This document shows positions 62,399 through 64,000 of a DNA stretch of 64,000 nt, piece by piece. Every line of letters starts with the position of its first letter. The stretch's first letter is position 1. This stretch comes from Acidobacteriaceae bacterium KBS 89 (GTDB lineage Bacteria > Acidobacteriota > Terriglobia > Terriglobales > Acidobacteriaceae): contig KB906759.1 in NCBI GenBank assembly GCA_000381605.1, positions 477,583 through 541,582 of the forward strand, in the 5' to 3' direction. The notes beneath the pieces are model-generated. The model did no database searches and was not told the DNA's origin. It saw nothing but the letters and a program-made list of their open reading frames with translations. Both the position numbers and the translations under genes were made by a program.

Positions 62399-62673
62399 GG
62401 GTGTACCCCCCCTTGCCCGCGCGCAAGTTACCTATTTTCATATATTTACGGCAGGTATTGGCTGCCAAAATATTGACGACAAATGGGTTACGTCCAAAAT
62501 ATTCTATCTAAACGAGTTAGCCCCGAACTATCTCCGGGTCTGCTTTGTTTTTGAACTCTATATCCAGTATAGCGGTTGGAGTCGAACTAATACGCCACGC
62601 GGATCTTACTGTCACGTAATGAGTTAGCTGGTTTTGTGACTTGACAGGCGATTTTTGGGCAGAAATTGCAAAA
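62399..62673 (+). repeat. Dispersed intergenic element, copy 3
   Basis: Starts 58 nt after the mreB stop. In order: GTACCCCCCC-TTGCCCGCGCG head; a diverged stem; two AAAATATT units 29 nt apart (62467 and 62496), each ending near GTTA; a weaker hairpin around CCCCG...CCGGG with a T-rich tail; CTATATCCAGTATAG; AACTAATACGCCACGCGGAT; and TTGACAGGCG (TTGACA at 62641-62646) with TTTTTGGGCAGAAATTGC. The stretch from CTATA to AGAAA matches copies 1 and 2 in length, base for base. It lies between mreB and bactofilin. Confidence 0.85.
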
Positions 62674-62727
62674 GGAGATAGATCCGCCGCTTTACCCTTC
62701 GGGCTCCGACGATCTGTCCAGAACACG

Positions 62728-62772
62728 AAAGGCCGCATTGTCGGGACCATGATTGCGACAGATGCGGCTTTT
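62728..62772. terminator. Terminator-like hairpin 3' of the bactofilin gene
   Basis: GCCGCAT-N23-ATGCGGC with an A-run before and TTTT after, usable on both strands. Located 22 nt beyond the bactofilin stop on the minus strand. Confidence 0.7.
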
Positions 62773-62793
62773 CGCTATCGGCTGCTGCCCACC

Positions 62794-63270
62794 TTAGTTG
62801 ACGTGCGAAAACTCAACTTGCTCTTCTTCCACTGCCTCAATCGGGGATTCCCTTCGTATGTCGATGCTTCCAGTTAAGAAGGCACCATCCTCAACGGAGA
62901 TGCGCGAGACAACGATGTCTCCGCACAAGGAGCCCTTACTGCGAATGTCAAAGTGATCACTTGCCTCGCAGCTACCAACTACCTCGCCGAGCACTACGAT
63001 CTCCCGCGCTGCGATATTCGCCGAAACTCGGCCGTTTCGCCCCACGGTCACACGATCGTCCGGCAGGCTGACAGAGCCCTCCACTGTTCCTTCAATGTGT
63101 AAGGATTCTGAACCGGTAATCTCACCTTTGATGACCAGCGATTTGCCGATCGTGCTTCGATCACCCACTGAAGGTGTCGAAGAACTCGGCTCAGATACAT
63201 TTGAAGGCCGCAGTTGACGAGTTGGATCCGGGACTGAGTAGGGTACGGCATCGACGCGCTGATCTAGCAT
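62794..63270 (-). CDS. Bactofilin (polymer-forming cytoskeletal protein)
   Basis: 158 residues. The central bactofilin beta-helix shows IGKSLVIKGEITGSESLHIEGTVEG, then DRVTVGRNGRVSANIAAREI and VVLGEVVGSCEASDHFDI. The N- and C-terminal tails are short and polar. Bactofilins polymerise without nucleotide and scaffold cell-wall enzymes. It is convergent with mreB, so two cytoskeletal genes share the region. Confidence 0.92.
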   Translation of the reverse strand: MLDQRVDAVPYSVPDPTRQLRPSNVSEPSSSTPSVGDRSTIGKSLVIKGEITGSESLHIEGTVEGSVSLPDDRVTVGRNGRVSANIAAREIVVLGEVVGSCEASDHFDIRSKGSLCGDIVVSRISVEDGAFLTGSIDIRRESPIEAVEEEQVEFSHVN

Positions 63271-63558
63271 GGATTCGAATCCTCTAAATTCTGTATTTGT
63301 GACCGTTAGTGGGGGAATACATCTGCTTCGGTCACACTACGATCAATCGCCGCCGAACGATATAGCATCTTTGGGTGAGAGCCGCAGGCATAAAGCGACG
63401 CTCTTGAATCGTGAACCCTCTCAGGGCGCGGTTCGATGAGTACGTTGCTGCCAAGGTCTGAAAAAATCGAAGCTTCGGTAAGTTTGAGTTCGCGGATTCC
63501 GCAGAATTGAAGTTGCCGATAAGTGAGATGAGAAGGTCTTTCGGAAACGGGAGACACT
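63271..63558. mobile_element. Non-coding left end of the IS110-like element (boundary unclear)
   Basis: About 290 nt lie between the bactofilin start and the transposase ATG. TGTGACCG at 63298-63305 pairs with CGGTCACA at 63329-63336. No ORF here has coding character. In IS110-type elements the non-coding end upstream of the transposase encodes a guide (bridge) RNA, so part of this region may do so. The exact left end cannot be fixed. Confidence 0.4.
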
Positions 63559-64000
63559 ATGCGCATGAAAAGCCATCCGCAGTACTTCATTTCAAAACCA
63601 CGCAGAAGTTCCAAGGTAGGGATAACGATCGGGATCGACCTCGGGGACATCTGGAGCCATTACTGCACGCTCAACGAAGACGGCGAAGTTTTAGACCGAG
63701 GCCGTTTCCGAACCACCCCGTCCGGAGTAGACAAACGCTTTCGGGATCTGGAACGAGCCCGAGTTGCCATGGAGACTGGCACTCACTCGATCTGGGTCAG
63801 CGAACAGATTCAGGAACTTGGCCATGAGGTGATCGTGGCCAACGTGCGCGAACTGCGAGCGATCTCGCACAGTGACCGGAAAAGCGACAAAGTGGACGCC
63901 GAGAAGATCGCCCGCTATGCACGGCTTGATCCGGAGATCCTGCGGCCAATCGCGCATCGTACGGTGGCGCAGCAGGAGACACTGACTCTGGTCCGCGCTC
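63559..64000 (+). CDS. IS110-family transposase, N-terminal part
   Basis: The frame opens at an ATG at 63559 and runs off the right edge; 147 residues are visible. The DEDD RuvC-like motif starts with TIGIDLGD near residue 27, then AMETGTHS, and RKSDKVDAEKIARYARLDP, the typical D-x-x-D-A-x-K/I-A core of IS110/IS1111 transposases. The catalytic C-terminal Ser domain is outside the window. Whether the element is complete cannot be told. Confidence 0.9.
   Translation, partial: MRMKSHPQYFISKPRRSSKVGITIGIDLGDIWSHYCTLNEDGEVLDRGRFRTTPSGVDKRFRDLERARVAMETGTHSIWVSEQIQELGHEVIVANVRELRAISHSDRKSDKVDAEKIARYARLDPEILRPIAHRTVAQQETLTLVRA

Noticed and set aside
62467..62523. 29-nt period as a CRISPR array
   Set aside because: Only two units, no spacers between them, and they occur within a larger conserved element; no cas genes in the window.
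62641..62877. 78-residue plus frame starting in the 3' module of element copy 3
   Set aside because: Overlaps a terminator hairpin and the bactofilin gene end; copies 1 and 2 do not conserve the frame.

Overview
The window reads as a chromosomal segment of a Gram-negative, moderately GC-rich bacterium, most likely an acidobacterium of the Terriglobia (Granulicella/Edaphobacter/Terriglobus-like). This is inferred from KDO activation (kdsB), a lipid A deacylase-like protein and beta-barrel proteins (an outer membrane), a truncated MqnC-like protein, DUF4136/DUF1254/DUF481/DUF6265 proteins, and the overall gene mix. No phage, CRISPR array or plasmid genes are seen. The only clear transposase is a partial IS110-family gene running off the right edge.

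Layout. 1-8.9 kb: start of an S41 protease, tRNA-Met, kdsB, an azoreductase/DoxX operon with a divergent TetR regulator, then a minus-strand operon coaD - aminotransferase - manC - phosphohexomutase - HAD phosphatase. 9-15 kb: ECF sigma factor, anti-sigma and Spy-like protein, acetate transporter, recA, a double ThyX-like protein, fabG. 15-24 kb: GNAT-like and methyltransferase genes, an XRE regulator, DUF481 and DUF1254 proteins, rhomboid protease, a WalJ-type hydrolase. 24-33 kb: a small acyl-CoA operon (hbd, MaoC), PP2C phosphatase, an orphan DNA methyltransferase, metallophosphoesterase, several envelope proteins, BI-1 and VKOR. 33-42 kb: an MqnC-like protein without its iron-sulfur motif, a cellulose-synthase-like GT2, a beta-barrel protein, and a giant RNase E/G. 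42-50 kb: cell-elongation genes rodA, mrdA, mreD, mreC, interrupted by chrA and by a secreted protein with a PagL-like end. 50-64 kb: cytochrome P460, esterase, era, acyltransferase, NtrYX-like two-component pair, ald, a GT-C-like protein, mreB, bactofilin, and the partial IS110 element.

Functional themes are envelope construction (kdsB, manC/pgm, GT2, GT-C-like, PagL-like, acyltransferase), cell shape (mreB apart from mreCD-mrdA and rodA, plus bactofilin), RNA and DNA housekeeping (recA, era, RNase E/G), and small regulatory circuits (TetR/azoR, ECF/anti-sigma/Spy, NtrYX).

The most unusual signal is non-coding. Three diverged copies of a 275-295-nt element lie at 3568-3853 (minus), 18235-18530 (plus) and 62399-62673 (plus). 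Each sits just 3' of a gene and on that gene's strand. Each has a C-run/GCCCGCGCG head, two units with a 29-nt period, a GC hairpin, an AT-rich dyad, and a gap-free 3' module ending in TTGACA and TTTTTGGGC. I recognise no named RNA or repeat family in it.
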